A DNA stretch of 64,000 nt from Acanthaster planci (Eukaryota; Echinodermata; Asteroidea; Valvatida; Acanthasteridae): NCBI RefSeq assembly GCF_001949145.1, contig NW_019091381.1, positions 1,245,913 through 1,309,912 on the forward strand, given 5' to 3'. The notes beneath the pieces were generated by a model. The model saw only the letters and a list, made by a program, of their open reading frames with translations, was not told the origin of the DNA and ran no database searches. The first letter of the stretch is position 1, and the number at the start of each line of letters is the position of its first letter. Of the stretch, positions 13,201 through 25,200 are shown piece after piece. Position numbers and translations under genes: made by a program.

Positions 13201-16200
13201 CTTAACACAATAAGCGCTCGCCTGGTTTCCGACTTAGTTATGCAAATTTGCATTCAAAATATGCTGCTTACCAGTGCAGCTCTGATAATGATATCCAAGG
13301 CTGCGTTCACGCGGTTACTCCCAATAACCCGAGTGTGGATGCGCGCGCATTACACTTGGGTCAGGAGTGTACTCCCCTGTGATGGGGAGTGTACTCTCGC
13401 TGACCCGAGGACGGTACTCCTGTCGTTCGTGCGCTCAGGATAGTACTCGGGTTAGCACGAGTAGCTCGCTCGAATGCAGCCCAAAAGGTTGAACTCATCC
13501 CAATTCAGAATCGCACCGCATGCATTGGCTTAAATGGTACCCTCTCATTACACATGCAGCCGGCTGCAAAGGGGAAGGGCATGCTGCCCAAGGTGGCCGT
13601 GACATGTGAGTTTTTTGGAAGGGCATTATGGCCAACTGGGAAGGGCACGCGGCCAATCGTAGCCATGGTAAAGATCGAGGCCTGTGGTTATCAACAGCAG
13701 ATTAAATTTTTTTAGGGCAGAGGGAACCATTTGCATGAAGATAATTACCCATGATGTCATTGAGCATGTCCGCTGTGATAGTTACCGCCAACAGCAAAAT
13801 GTAAGGATGAGATATGGCAAGATGCCCTTGTGTAACTGTTGAGTGCATGCGCATTGTTACAGAGCAGTTGACTAGTGATCAAACTGTACTTCAAGCCTGG
13901 ACTTGACAACATTGTAAGATATCATGAACACTTGTCAAATTTCTTAAAGTTAACTAGACAAACCAAAGGAAGATAGTCAAGACAGTCACACTGCATGCAT
14001 GGGGGGGTTGATGTTGTCTGTATACAAGTACTTTAAAGTACATGTACGTTGGTATGAAGGGTGACCTATATTGATCAGTGCTGAAACCAGTAAGTTTTCA
14101 AGAAATTGCGAAGTTGAAAGTCACCCCGTGAACAGACCTGTTCTGTCCTCCTTGAGGGCATGCAACAAATTGACAAAGATATGACAAATCACACAGAAGG
14201 GGAGTCATATTTATTTTATAAGGTTGAACTCAAGAACTGTTCTTAGAAAGTATTTTTTTGCTGATGTCATAGTCTAGGTTGTCTCTGCAGTACTAGCCAA
14301 AATTTGTATACATTCCGAGGTTTTTGTCGGCAAATAGGAAATATGCACCTGTTAGGAATCCACATGTACTATCCATATTAATAAGTAAGACCAGTGTTTC
14401 ATTTGCCTGCATATATATGTTTTATTGTCCACTTTGCAGGGCCACTTTGTAACAATCCAGCCTACAGCTTGGACTGTCAGAATGGTGGGATCTGTTTGGA
14501 AGATGACATAGGCAACTCCACCTACTGCCAGTGTACAGGGCAATTTGAGGGTCTTCTCTGTGAGCGCAATAAAACCTTTGTTTGTAGCAGTGACACGTGC
14601 CTGAACAATGCGACTTGCCGAGCGACCGACACAGGTGTCCAATGTGAATGTGCACTAGGTATGGTACGGTTAGATTACCGCTGGTTTTCCATGTTGAATT
14701 GGCTTAATCATTTAGCTTCAATTTGGTTTGCCTTTAGATGGAGCTTTACACTAAGTTCATCTTCAAAGTTGATTTGTTGTGGAATCTCTCAGGTTTCAGT
14801 GGTGACGACTGCGGCATCAATATTGACGAGTGTGCTGTCCACCAGTGCCTGAACGGTGGCAGGTGCATTGATGGCATTGATGGCTACACCTGCAACTGCA
14901 CAGGAACTGGCTACACTGGGGACCGGTGTTCACAACATGTTAACGAGTGTGACGTCCAACCTTGTCAGAACAACAGCACATGTGTGGACACGTCTGGCGG
15001 CTTTGTGTGTGTGTGCTCAGTTGGCTGGACAGGGAAGACCTGTGATACTGATGTTAACGAGTGCGAGTCATTCCCTTGCTTGAACGGTGCAACCTGTGTG
15101 AACTTGATCAATGCGGTATATGAGTGCCAATGTGTCCAAGGATTCAACGGTAAACATATTACTTTTTAATTTATGTCCAATTTTTATGTCAAAGTAAGAT
15201 TTGACATAGGCAGTGTGAATCATGTCATATTTTAGCTAGTTTGCTGGCCTAGCTAATTCATGTAAAAGACCCAAGTAGCTCTGAACAGGTAGTTTTACAA
15301 TTGTATCCATTGATATTGAGGCCTTTATTTTGAAGGTACCAACTGTGAGTTGAATATTGATGATTGTACCTCTGAAGCCTGCCCTCCAACCTTTGTCTGT
15401 GTTGATGGAGTTGATGCCTTCACCTGTGAATGCCCGCCTGGAAAAGGTACTATTTTATATTGAACTTCTGGATTTCCGTCATAATGTTATAATGGAATCC
15501 AAAACAACTAGTTTAATTTGGGGGGGGAGGTCAGTAGGTATAATTCATTTTTGATAAGTGTGTGAACTTACTATGCTCTCGACTCTGAAGCAATGGGAGA
15601 CATTGAGACGCTTGGTGGCAACAAACATGCTGGTCCCTTTTACCAGTTCTGGGCAAGCTTGCATGATTCTGAGCATGTGCAGCACTGTGCAACAGGACCG
15701 GAGTTTCTGCTGTCTCCAGTCTCTCAAAAGTCGCCCATTGAGACAAGATGGCCATCTTTTTAATATGCTAACCGAAGAGTATATTTTTAATATGATTAAA
15801 TAATTCATTTTTTAAAATTCATTTGTTTTTTAGTTGTGAATGAATCTGGCTCTTGTGAGGACTTTGACGAGTGTTCGTTAAACCCATGTCTAAATGGAGA
15901 ATGTGAAAATCTGGATAACAAGTAAGTGGAATCCAAATGAGGTGTGGTAGTTGGGGTGAACTGGGTTCCGAGATGTGGTAGTTAGGGTGAACTGGGTTTT
16001 GAGGTGTGGTAGTTGGAGTGAACTGGGTTCCGAGGTGTGGTAGTTGGGGTGAACTGGGTTCTGAGGTGTGGTAGTTGGGGTGAACTGGGTTAATGTGGGT
16101 TGTACTGTGTTAACCTTACATACGTAGTGTGGACTTGTGAACAAAAGATGTCCAAATGATGCAGGAAAGGAAGACGCTCTTTGGACTTACACATGTCCAC

Positions 16201-19200
16201 AGGACGTTTCCCTGTCTCTGAAAAGGAAGTTGGGAGGCATTTTGGGATAGGGGTCATCTGTTGTAAAAGGAAGAGGAAAAGTCAAGGAAACCTTGTACAA
16301 AAAGCCAGCTGAAAATTGTGTTCAAAGTTTTTAAAAAAAATGAGCAATTTTATTGAATTTTCTTAACTTCACGAAAAGAATGTCCACACTCGGTATGGCT
16401 GACTTGGGTTGAGCAAGGCAAGCCTGGTTGATGTTAGCCGAGTAAGGTTGAGGCGACGCCGGGAGTATCTTTTGAAGATGGAATATTTTGGTTGGGCTAG
16501 GATGGCTGGCATGCAGGCTCAGGTCTGATGTGTGTTTGGTCAGTCTGGTTTGGGTTTGGGTTGGGTTAATAGTCTGGGGTATTTCAACCTAGCATGGGAT
16601 TTAGTTGATTGCTAGATTGCATGGCGTGTCAGCTGGTTGAACTGAGCTTAGCTAGGCTGGATTAGGCTGGGCCAGGCTGGAATGGACTAGGCAAGGCATT
16701 GGCCAGCCAGTTGGGCCCGGCCAGAATGGACTAGGCAAGGCATTGGCCAGCCAGTTGGGCCCAGCCAGAATGGACTAGGCAAGGCATTGGCCAGCCAGTT
16801 GGACCAGGCTGGAATGGACTAGGCAAGGCATTGGCCAGCCAGTTGGGCCAGGCCAGAATGGACTAGGCAAGGCATTGGCCAGCCAGTTGGGCCAGGCTGG
16901 AATGGACTAGGCAAGGCATTGGCCAGCCAGTTGGGCCCGGCCAGAATGGACTAGGCAAGGCATTGGCCAGTCAGTTGGGCCAGGCTGGAATGGACTAGGC
17001 AAGGCATTGGCCAGTCAGTTGGGCCAGGCTGGAATGGACGAGGCAAGGCATTGGCCAGCCAGTTGTAGAGGTCACACAGACTTTCTTGATTCCATTTCAA
17101 CTTGTTGCTTTTCACTTTGCTTTTTTTTTCTCCTTCAGTTATCAGTGTACCTGTTCTCCTGGATTTAACGGCACCAACTGTGAAATGAACATTGATGAGT
17201 GCGATCCCGACCCCTGTCTGATGAATTCCACCTGCGTTGATGGTATTAATGGCTTCAACTGCACCTGTCTGCCAGGGTATAATGGGGAACTCTGCAACGT
17301 GGATATTGATGAATGTTTACTTCTTCCATGCCTGAATAGTGCAACCTGTGTGGATGGAGTCAACAGGTACTGATACAAACTCGTATTAGCCAGGAATATT
17401 TATATTTGTACCACCATCGCAAAAGTTTCCATCATTTAAATTCAACTTTGGGCATTATGGAGGATTTTGTACATCATAAGAAGTTCTTGGTCTTTTCTGT
17501 TCACTGGCACTGGAAAGTAATATTTTAAAATTTGCTGTCATTTTGGAGAAAATGAGATATTGGAGGTATTTCTATGCTGTCATGGTCACGAGGCTTATAC
17601 CTATTGTACTGTTTTGAAAATTCTTTCTCATAGTTATTTGTTTGACCATACACAAATTGAATAATTTTCTGTTTTCATTTTTCTTTTCTGATGATCATTT
17701 CCCAGCTTCACTTGTGAATGTGTGCCTGGTTTTGAAGGTGAAAGATGTGAGAATAACACCAATGATTGTCTACCAAATCCATGTCTGAACGGAGCCACTT
17801 GTGTTGATGAGGTGAATGACTATACTTGTAACTGCATCCCCGGCTTTACTGGTAAGATACTCCGTTAATGCATCGTTAATTAGCCATGTATTTTTATCAG
17901 ATCAAGTATTTTTTTCCTAACAGTTGATTTGTTGATCTTACCAGCCATCAACTTAAGATGAAATGATTGATTTTTGCTAGGTGTGTGTTTTGATTTCTGT
18001 TGGTTGTTGTCTAGTGCCTGTACTGTATGTTTCTCTCATTATCTCGCTCTCTGATTTGACCAGACAAGAACTGTTCAACGGACATCGATGAGTGCCAGTC
18101 TAATCAGTGTCAGAACAGTGGTACCTGTGTAGATCTTGTGAATGGGTACCAGTGCAATTGTACCATCGATTACGTGGGAGAGATGTGTGAAATGCTATAC
18201 GATGCCTGTGACATCAGGAAACCGTGCCAAAACGGCGCCACGTGCACCACACCTCCATTGCCGTCACAGGAGTACACCTGCACGTGTGTGCCTGGCTTCA
18301 ATGGCACCAACTGCGAGATCAATATTGATGACTGCTTGGGTCACGACTGTAATGCAACATTGGGCCTGGTGTGCTTTGATGAGGTCAATGGGTACCGCTG
18401 TGCATGCCCAGTGGGCTTTGAGGGCCCTGTCTGCGCTGATGATATCAACGAGTGCGCAGAGAACCCCTGTGGGAATAACGGGACGTGTAATGATTATATA
18501 GGTTTCTACAACTGCACCTGTGCTTCTGGCTTTGCTGGGGTAAATTGTGAAGAAGACATTGATGAGTGTAACTCCAACCCTTGCTTAAATGGAGTTTGTT
18601 TTGATGATATTAATAGTTATCAGTGTTACTGCCGTCCGGGATACTCTGGTGATAACTGCGAAGTAACCCTCAATGAGTGTGACTCTGATCCCTGCTTCAA
18701 TGGTGCTACATGCATTGATAAACTGAACGATGTGGAGTGCAATTGTGTACCTGGCTACACAGGGTCCCGATGTGAGATCAACATCGATGAGTGTGATCCA
18801 ATGCCCTGTAAGAATAACTCCACCTGCGAAGATGGCATTAACGAGTTCACATGCAACTGTGCACCGGGCTATAACGGCACTCTCTGTGAGATAGACATTG
18901 ATGAATGTGCAGTCAACCCATGTAATCTTGGAAGTTGCATCGACGGAATTAACAAGTGAGTAGAGATGCCATTCATGCATGGCTGCCATGTTGCAGGTCG
19001 GTGCTTTTGTTCTAGAGTATGCACAAAAGAGGTTTCACTGCAGAACAAAAGAACTTCCCTGCAAGATGGCTGCTACGCAAAGCCTCTGTTGATTCTCTCG
19101 GAGGCCTTTAACGCAGAAGCTGCTCTGGCGATTTGTGACTCATTTCGTTGTGTCACATACGTCTGACAATGCTGAAATAAGATGGATCTTGAAATTTACT

Positions 19201-22200
19201 GATTAGGTACAAGTACATGAGTACATGTAACCCTGTCCTAGTACAAGAAATAGATTCTTCTACTATCCAGACCGGTGAACAAATGTATGTTTGTATTGAT
19301 TATAGGCCAATATGTTTGAAATCACACAGATTTGGTTTTATTGAATAAAGGTGCAAAATACAAGCAGAAAAGTTTTTTTGGCCTTGTAAGTATCTTGAAA
19401 GTAGATTGGTCAATTAAAGGTGTGCACTAAAATATCATATTCAGCAGTGGTGTAATATTAACCCTAACAGTCCTGAATCCTCCAATATTAATATGTTTTT
19501 GCACACACCCTGGGGAGTTAGGGTTAATAACCACACAAATGACTTCTGAAATGACCAATTAAATTGTAGTCCAGATCACAATAGCCATTTCTCAAACCTT
19601 AAATTTGCCTCTACATGTATGTCATGTACGTTTGGCTTTATTACTGGCTCTTGAACCACAGAGGAATCCACCAAAATACCCAGACATGTAGCCGAGTGTA
19701 GGCCTATCACAAAATATTGGCACACATTTTATATAACTTGCACATAGAAGGGGAAGGACGTAAGGTCAGTGAACTTGAGTCTGAAGATGGAGATGATGGT
19801 GTGAGAAATAAGAAATTTAAGAAAGGGACTGTGGCTGCCTCCTTTGTTTCATCATCATGAACCTGTTTATGTATGTCATTAGTCAGTATTTGCTGTCTCA
19901 TCTCATTCCTTATACTCAAATCATCCTCTTGCATTTTCCTGCCTGACGCTTGATCAATTCTGTTTACTGTGCTTTTTGCATTCAGTAGCTTTTCATCAGC
20001 AGGTTGTCGGTGGTGAGTTGTGCTTCAGCAGTCTTTCCATGTTGCCAGTTCAGTGATGTTTAGAGTCTGTGACACGTCTTGTTTCTCTGTCTGTTTGTTT
20101 GGCAATCTTTGTTTGGATTGATCTCTTTTTGAAGATGTGTGGCTCCAAAAGGAGTCCCACACATGCTCACAAAGAGATTGATCTGTCAATCTTCAAACCA
20201 CTTGCTGTTCAGATCNNNNNNNNNNNNNNNNNNNNNNNNNNNNNNNNNNNNNNNNNNNNNNNNNNNNNNNNNNNNNNNNNNNNNNNNNNNNNNNNNNNNN
20301 NNNNNNNNNNNNNNNNNNNNNNNNNNNNNNNNNNNNNNNNNNNNNNNNNNNNNNNNNNNNNNNNNNNNNNNNNNNNNNNNNNNNNNNNNNNNNNNNNNNN
20401 NNNNNNNNNNNNNNNNNNNNNNNNNNNNNNNNNNNNNNNNNNNNNNNNNNNNNNNNNNNNNNNNNNNNNNNNNNNNNNNNNNNNNNNNNNNNNNNNNNNN
20501 NNNNNNNNNNNNNNNNNNNNNNNNNNNNNNNNNNNNNNNNNNNNNNNNNNNNNNNNNNNNNNNNNNNNNNNNNNNNNNNNNNNNNNNNNNNNNNNNNNNN
20601 NNNNNNNNNNNNNNNNNNNNNNNNNNNNNNNNNNNNNNNNNNNNNNNNNNNNNNNNNNNNNNNNNNNNNNNNNNNNNNNNNNNNNNNNNNNNNNNNNNNN
20701 NNNNNNNNNNNNNNNNNNNNNNNNNNNNNNNNNNNNNNNNNNNNNNNNNNNNNNNNNNNNNNNNNNNNNNNNNNNNNNNNNNNNNNNNNNNNNNNNNNNN
20801 NNNNNNNNNNNNNNNNNNNNNNNNNNNNNNNNNNNNNNNNNNNNNNNNNNNNNNNNNNNNNNNNNNNNNNNNNNNNNNNNNNNNNNNNNNNNNNNNNNNN
20901 NNNNNNNNNNNNNNNNNNNNNNNNNNNNNNNNNNNNNNNNNNNNNNNNNNNNNNNNNNNNNNNNNNNNNNNNNNNNNNNNNNNNNNNNNNNNNNNNNNNN
21001 NNNNNNNNNNNNNNNNNNNNNNNNNNNNNNNNNNNNNNNNNNNNNNNNNNNNNNNNNNNNNNNNNNNNNNNTTAGTAACCCTCTTGTTCTTCCAGGGTCA
21101 TTTTAGTTTGAGATACTTGTCTTATTCCATCATTTTCTTTATCTTCCAGTGTCTTTTTTATATTGACAGTTCAGTCATGCTTCAAGTCTGTGACACGTCT
21201 TAAGGCGCCTTTCGATGTGTCCGTCAAGACTTGTGCCAAGCATTCCGTATCCGTCAAAATCGCTCCCGCAGCTACATGTATTTTGACGGCCGAACGCAAT
21301 GCACACGTGTGTTTTATGTTGATTTTTGTGTCCGTGAAAGTGAAACACATTAACTTGTCATATACGCAACGCACCCAAAAAGTACATATGGAAAGGCGCC
21401 TTCATTCTGCCATTGTCTTGATCTTCCAGTGTCTTTTCCATGTTGACCGTTTAGTGATGCTTGTCTGTCTGTGATTCTTATGCTGCCACCTTCTTAGGCT
21501 GTCCAAATCTGTTGTCTACAGCTAGGGCTAGGTCTTCACTCCATTGGAAATACATGGGGATGCTCTCTTCAGCCATAGCCCTGTATGGAAGTCCGTTTGA
21601 GACACAGCCTTATTCTGGTGGGGTCTGTGAGCATTTTTGTATACTGTTTACCAGTGGTTTTGGACAGCATTTGAAAACAGGGTGTCTGTGTATCAGGAAG
21701 GAAAACTGACCAAAGTGAAATGTTCATGGATTTGTGTAACCAAGTATTAAGGTGTTCCAGGTGGTCTACTACATGTAGGTGCCCCAAAGATGTTCAGATG
21801 CCCCTCCAGATACAACTTTTGCACTTTACGATTTAGTGTTGAATGTTAAGTTGATTTGTGTCGTCGTTTCAATGGATACATGAAGTCGTAAAGCACTGGT
21901 AGTTACACCTACATGTATGGTGTCAGTACATTTACATTTGGCTAAACATGTGCATGTGTACGTTGATACTGTTGAATTTTATCCAAGTTTTTTGACTTGG
22001 TATTAAACCTTATTTGCTTTAAATGTTTATCTGTTGTAACTGAATGTTATTACACTCAATGTACATTGTACAGTTCAGCTGAACAGAATTGCATGTACTT
22101 GAAAGAACATATACATGTATGTATGGTGTTTGTGTTTATTACTGTTCTGCAATAAAGTATCATACTTAAGCATGGTTTTAGTCAAAAAGGTTGACAAGGA

Positions 22201-25200
22201 CAGTTATCGTACCAGTAATTATATATAATACTAACATCCCAATTTCTCACGTCTTTACTTGGCCTATTGTAGTCTTGAATTCTGCTTTTGCATGTTGGAG
22301 TGGGTTTGAAAGAACAGGTGTTATGATTTGATTGATTACGTTATCTTTTTGTCTATTCCGCTCAGCTATACTTGCAATTGCAGTTTCACTGGATTCTTTG
22401 GACCCCAGTGTGAGAATAACATCGATGACTGTGCACCAAATCCATGCTTGAACAATGCCACCTGTCAGGATCTTATCAAGGATTACAACTGTAGCTGTTG
22501 GCAAGGTTATGAGGGTAAAGACTGCTCCGAAGACATCAATGAGTGTCTTGACCCTCCGCCTTGCTTGAATGGCGGCATGTGCTATCAACGATCCAATCAG
22601 AGCCTGTACAATGGAAACCACCCCTTGTTTCCTGGAGAGTTCAGTTATGCCAACGCCAGCGGGTTTGTGTGCCAGTGTGCTCCGGGTTACGAGGGTGAGA
22701 CCTGTAGCATTGATATTGACGAATGCGCAGTGGACCCCTGCGCAAATAACGGCACCTGCGTTGACGGCGTGAACAGCTACACCTGTACTTGTGCCGGTGG
22801 ATGGGAAGGCTTGAACTGCACAATTGAGATCGATGAATGTCTCCCAGAGCCCTGTAAGAACGGGGCTACCTGCATTGATCTGATCGACGATTATGAATGC
22901 ACCTGCACAGAGGAATATGCAGGAAGAAACTGCACCGAGTTACTGACAGGCTGCGTGAACAACACCTGCCTAAATGGTGCCACCTGTATACCTTCCTATG
23001 ATGAGACAACAGATACTCATAGTTTCACTTGCCAATGCGCGGCTGGTTACACTGGTAATTCCTGCCAGACGGACACGTCCGTGTCATTTGAAAATGAATC
23101 GTACCTTGAAGATCGTAGTACCTTTGATCATACTACTCTGGATTACTCTTTGGCTCTTCAGACAACCCTACCGAATGGAATTCTGCTTTACTCTGGCCAG
23201 AGTCCAAGTGATAGGTTCTTCTTACTGGAGATGTTTAATGGGGACTTGTTTTTGAAATACACATCAGGTGGTGTGACAGTAGAAATTAATGATTTTGGAC
23301 AGGAAATCAACGATGGTGTCTACCGCACAGTGAGAGTCGTCGTTACTGCCGAAACCATTTCTTTATCTGTGACGGTACCCCAATCCCGCCGTGCTCGCAG
23401 AACGGCAACCTGTGCTGGCGGAGTCTGTGAACAAACAATTAATATTCCAACCAGTACCCAAGTTAGATTTGGCTACATGTATATCGGGGGTGTTCCTGAT
23501 TCTATTTCAGGAGCTTTCTTCTATTCTCAATCAGAAGAATTCTTCACGGGTTGCATGCGCGACATCCAGAACGAGGGAGCTTATGTTATGCCGCCCAACA
23601 CCAGGGCAGCCGTTGCTCCGTCTGGGTGTACCAGGGTTGTTCAGTGCCCTGCTGATCGGTGCAACTACCGTGGCGTTTGCACAGATCTCTGGACTACCTT
23701 CAGGTGTGACTGCGACATTGGCTACGCTGGAACCACTTGCAATGAAAGTAAGTATAATCTCCGAGGTGCAAATGCATTGCTAGCCACTTCAGTCGGGTAG
23801 CTGCTCCTGATTCTTGATGCAGTTTTAGCTGCATTGTACCTTGCACGTTGTTACTAAAACTTTGAATGTTAAAATTGGAACAACCGTAAAAAGTATCATG
23901 TGAAATGTTTCTTTACAATACTGTACATCCTCTCTTTCACTCATCATCAATTTTATTTTTTCCTCTTTCAAATTGCAGGTTTCATTCCTGCTACATTCCG
24001 ATTTGAGGATGCCCCAGAGAGCTATGCAGAATTCACTGTTGATGACACCCTGTCTAGTTCCTCAAGTGCCATCAGATTGGCTTTCCGAACCCGCGAACCT
24101 GATGGTTTGATCTTCTTCACCAGAGACGTATTCAGCAACAGCCACATCACAATTGAGGTGGTGGACGAAACACTGACTGTCACGGCATCTCGGAACAGCA
24201 GCCCTACCTCAGTAATCTTAGGCCAGGGACTGTCCAATGGACAATACCACTTTGTTTCAGTGACAGCCGATCAAACTGAACTCAGGGTAATCCTCAACCC
24301 TGGGGAGTCTGAACTTACAGACACCAAAGCGTTAATGAGTGGAGATCCAGATTTTGTGGATTTCAGTGTTGGCGGAGTGGCTGATTTTACAGCCCTTGAT
24401 CCAGACGCCATCGTATCTGACACCTACTTTAAAGGTTGCTTGTGGGACGTCAAGGTTAACAACTACTCCCTCCAGTTTGAGCCCCTAAGCCTCCCCGATT
24501 TCCCCATCCCCTCCTTTCCCATGACTACCAACGCCAGCGTCCTGATCAACGACTGTCAGAGTGACGATACCTGTGCCGATTTGCCGTGTGAAAACGGAGG
24601 GACCTGTGAGGTAACCTGGAATGACTTCAAGTGCCACTGCCCATCAGGTTTTGGTGGTAAGAACTGTTCAGAGTTGACCATCTGCGCGAAAGAAAATGTT
24701 TGCCCTCCTGAGGCTGAGTGCAAAGACCTCCCAGACGGACATGAATGTGAGTAGACTATTTCAGCTCGCTATTAAAGTTTGGACCACTTATCCGTTAGAA
24801 AAAATGCTGCAAGTTTCAAGCATTCGATGCACCTGAAATTTGAAGCTGAATCTCAGAATTTGAAAAGACCTATTTCTGATGGGGAACTTAGCATTCATGT
24901 ACTTCATGTGGGTATTGGGTGCAGTGGGTCAAAAAAAAAGGCTGAAAATTTTGGTCACTTCCTCAAAACTGGGAAATTGTTGGATGTTATTGTTCTTTAG
25001 TCTTCTTGAAGTATCTCATGGATGAAGTATTTGTTCAGAGATTCTTATTCTGTATGTTTCTGACATGTTCCTGCCTCTTAAACTCATTGAAGAACCCTCC
25101 TACTGACACTGTAACAATTCATACCATGTTTCACTTGAGCCTTGTCTTCCTCCCCTGGGCAGGTGTGGTGGACGCCACGTTCAACGGCGTCTCCAGCTTG

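Larger units (their letters stand above)
9554..14439 (+). other. crb: crumbs intron 3 (4.9 kb) with two inverted-repeat elements
   Basis: Contains a foldback element at about 9966-10325 and a TIR element at 13299-13481. An AT-rich patch of TTAATTAATT type lies near 12150-12190. Nothing else recognisable; the short open frames here lack any protein pattern. Confidence 0.6.
18956..22365 (+). other. crb: crumbs intron 10 with an assembly gap and repeats
   Basis: Phases on both sides agree (AA + C = Asn) and the split EGF has all six cysteines, so no exon is required here. The gap of 856 N prevents excluding one. The intron holds a dispersed repeat (19010-19095, matching 52345-52425), a short repeated motif around the gap, and a 201-bp TIR element. 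Confidence 0.6.

Noticed and set aside
15890-16144. Minus-strand frame with a repeated Pro-rich motif
   Set aside because: Translation of the 31-bp intron array. A 31-bp unit shifts frame each copy and has no homologue.
16671-17066. CRISPR array
   Set aside because: Units are contiguous without spacers, and this is animal DNA.
18585-18989. Minus-strand frame over the EGF array
   Set aside because: Shadow of crumbs exon 10; the EGF cysteine pattern is on the + strand.
20069-21203. Long open frames across 20216-21071
   Set aside because: They consist almost entirely of N and carry no information.
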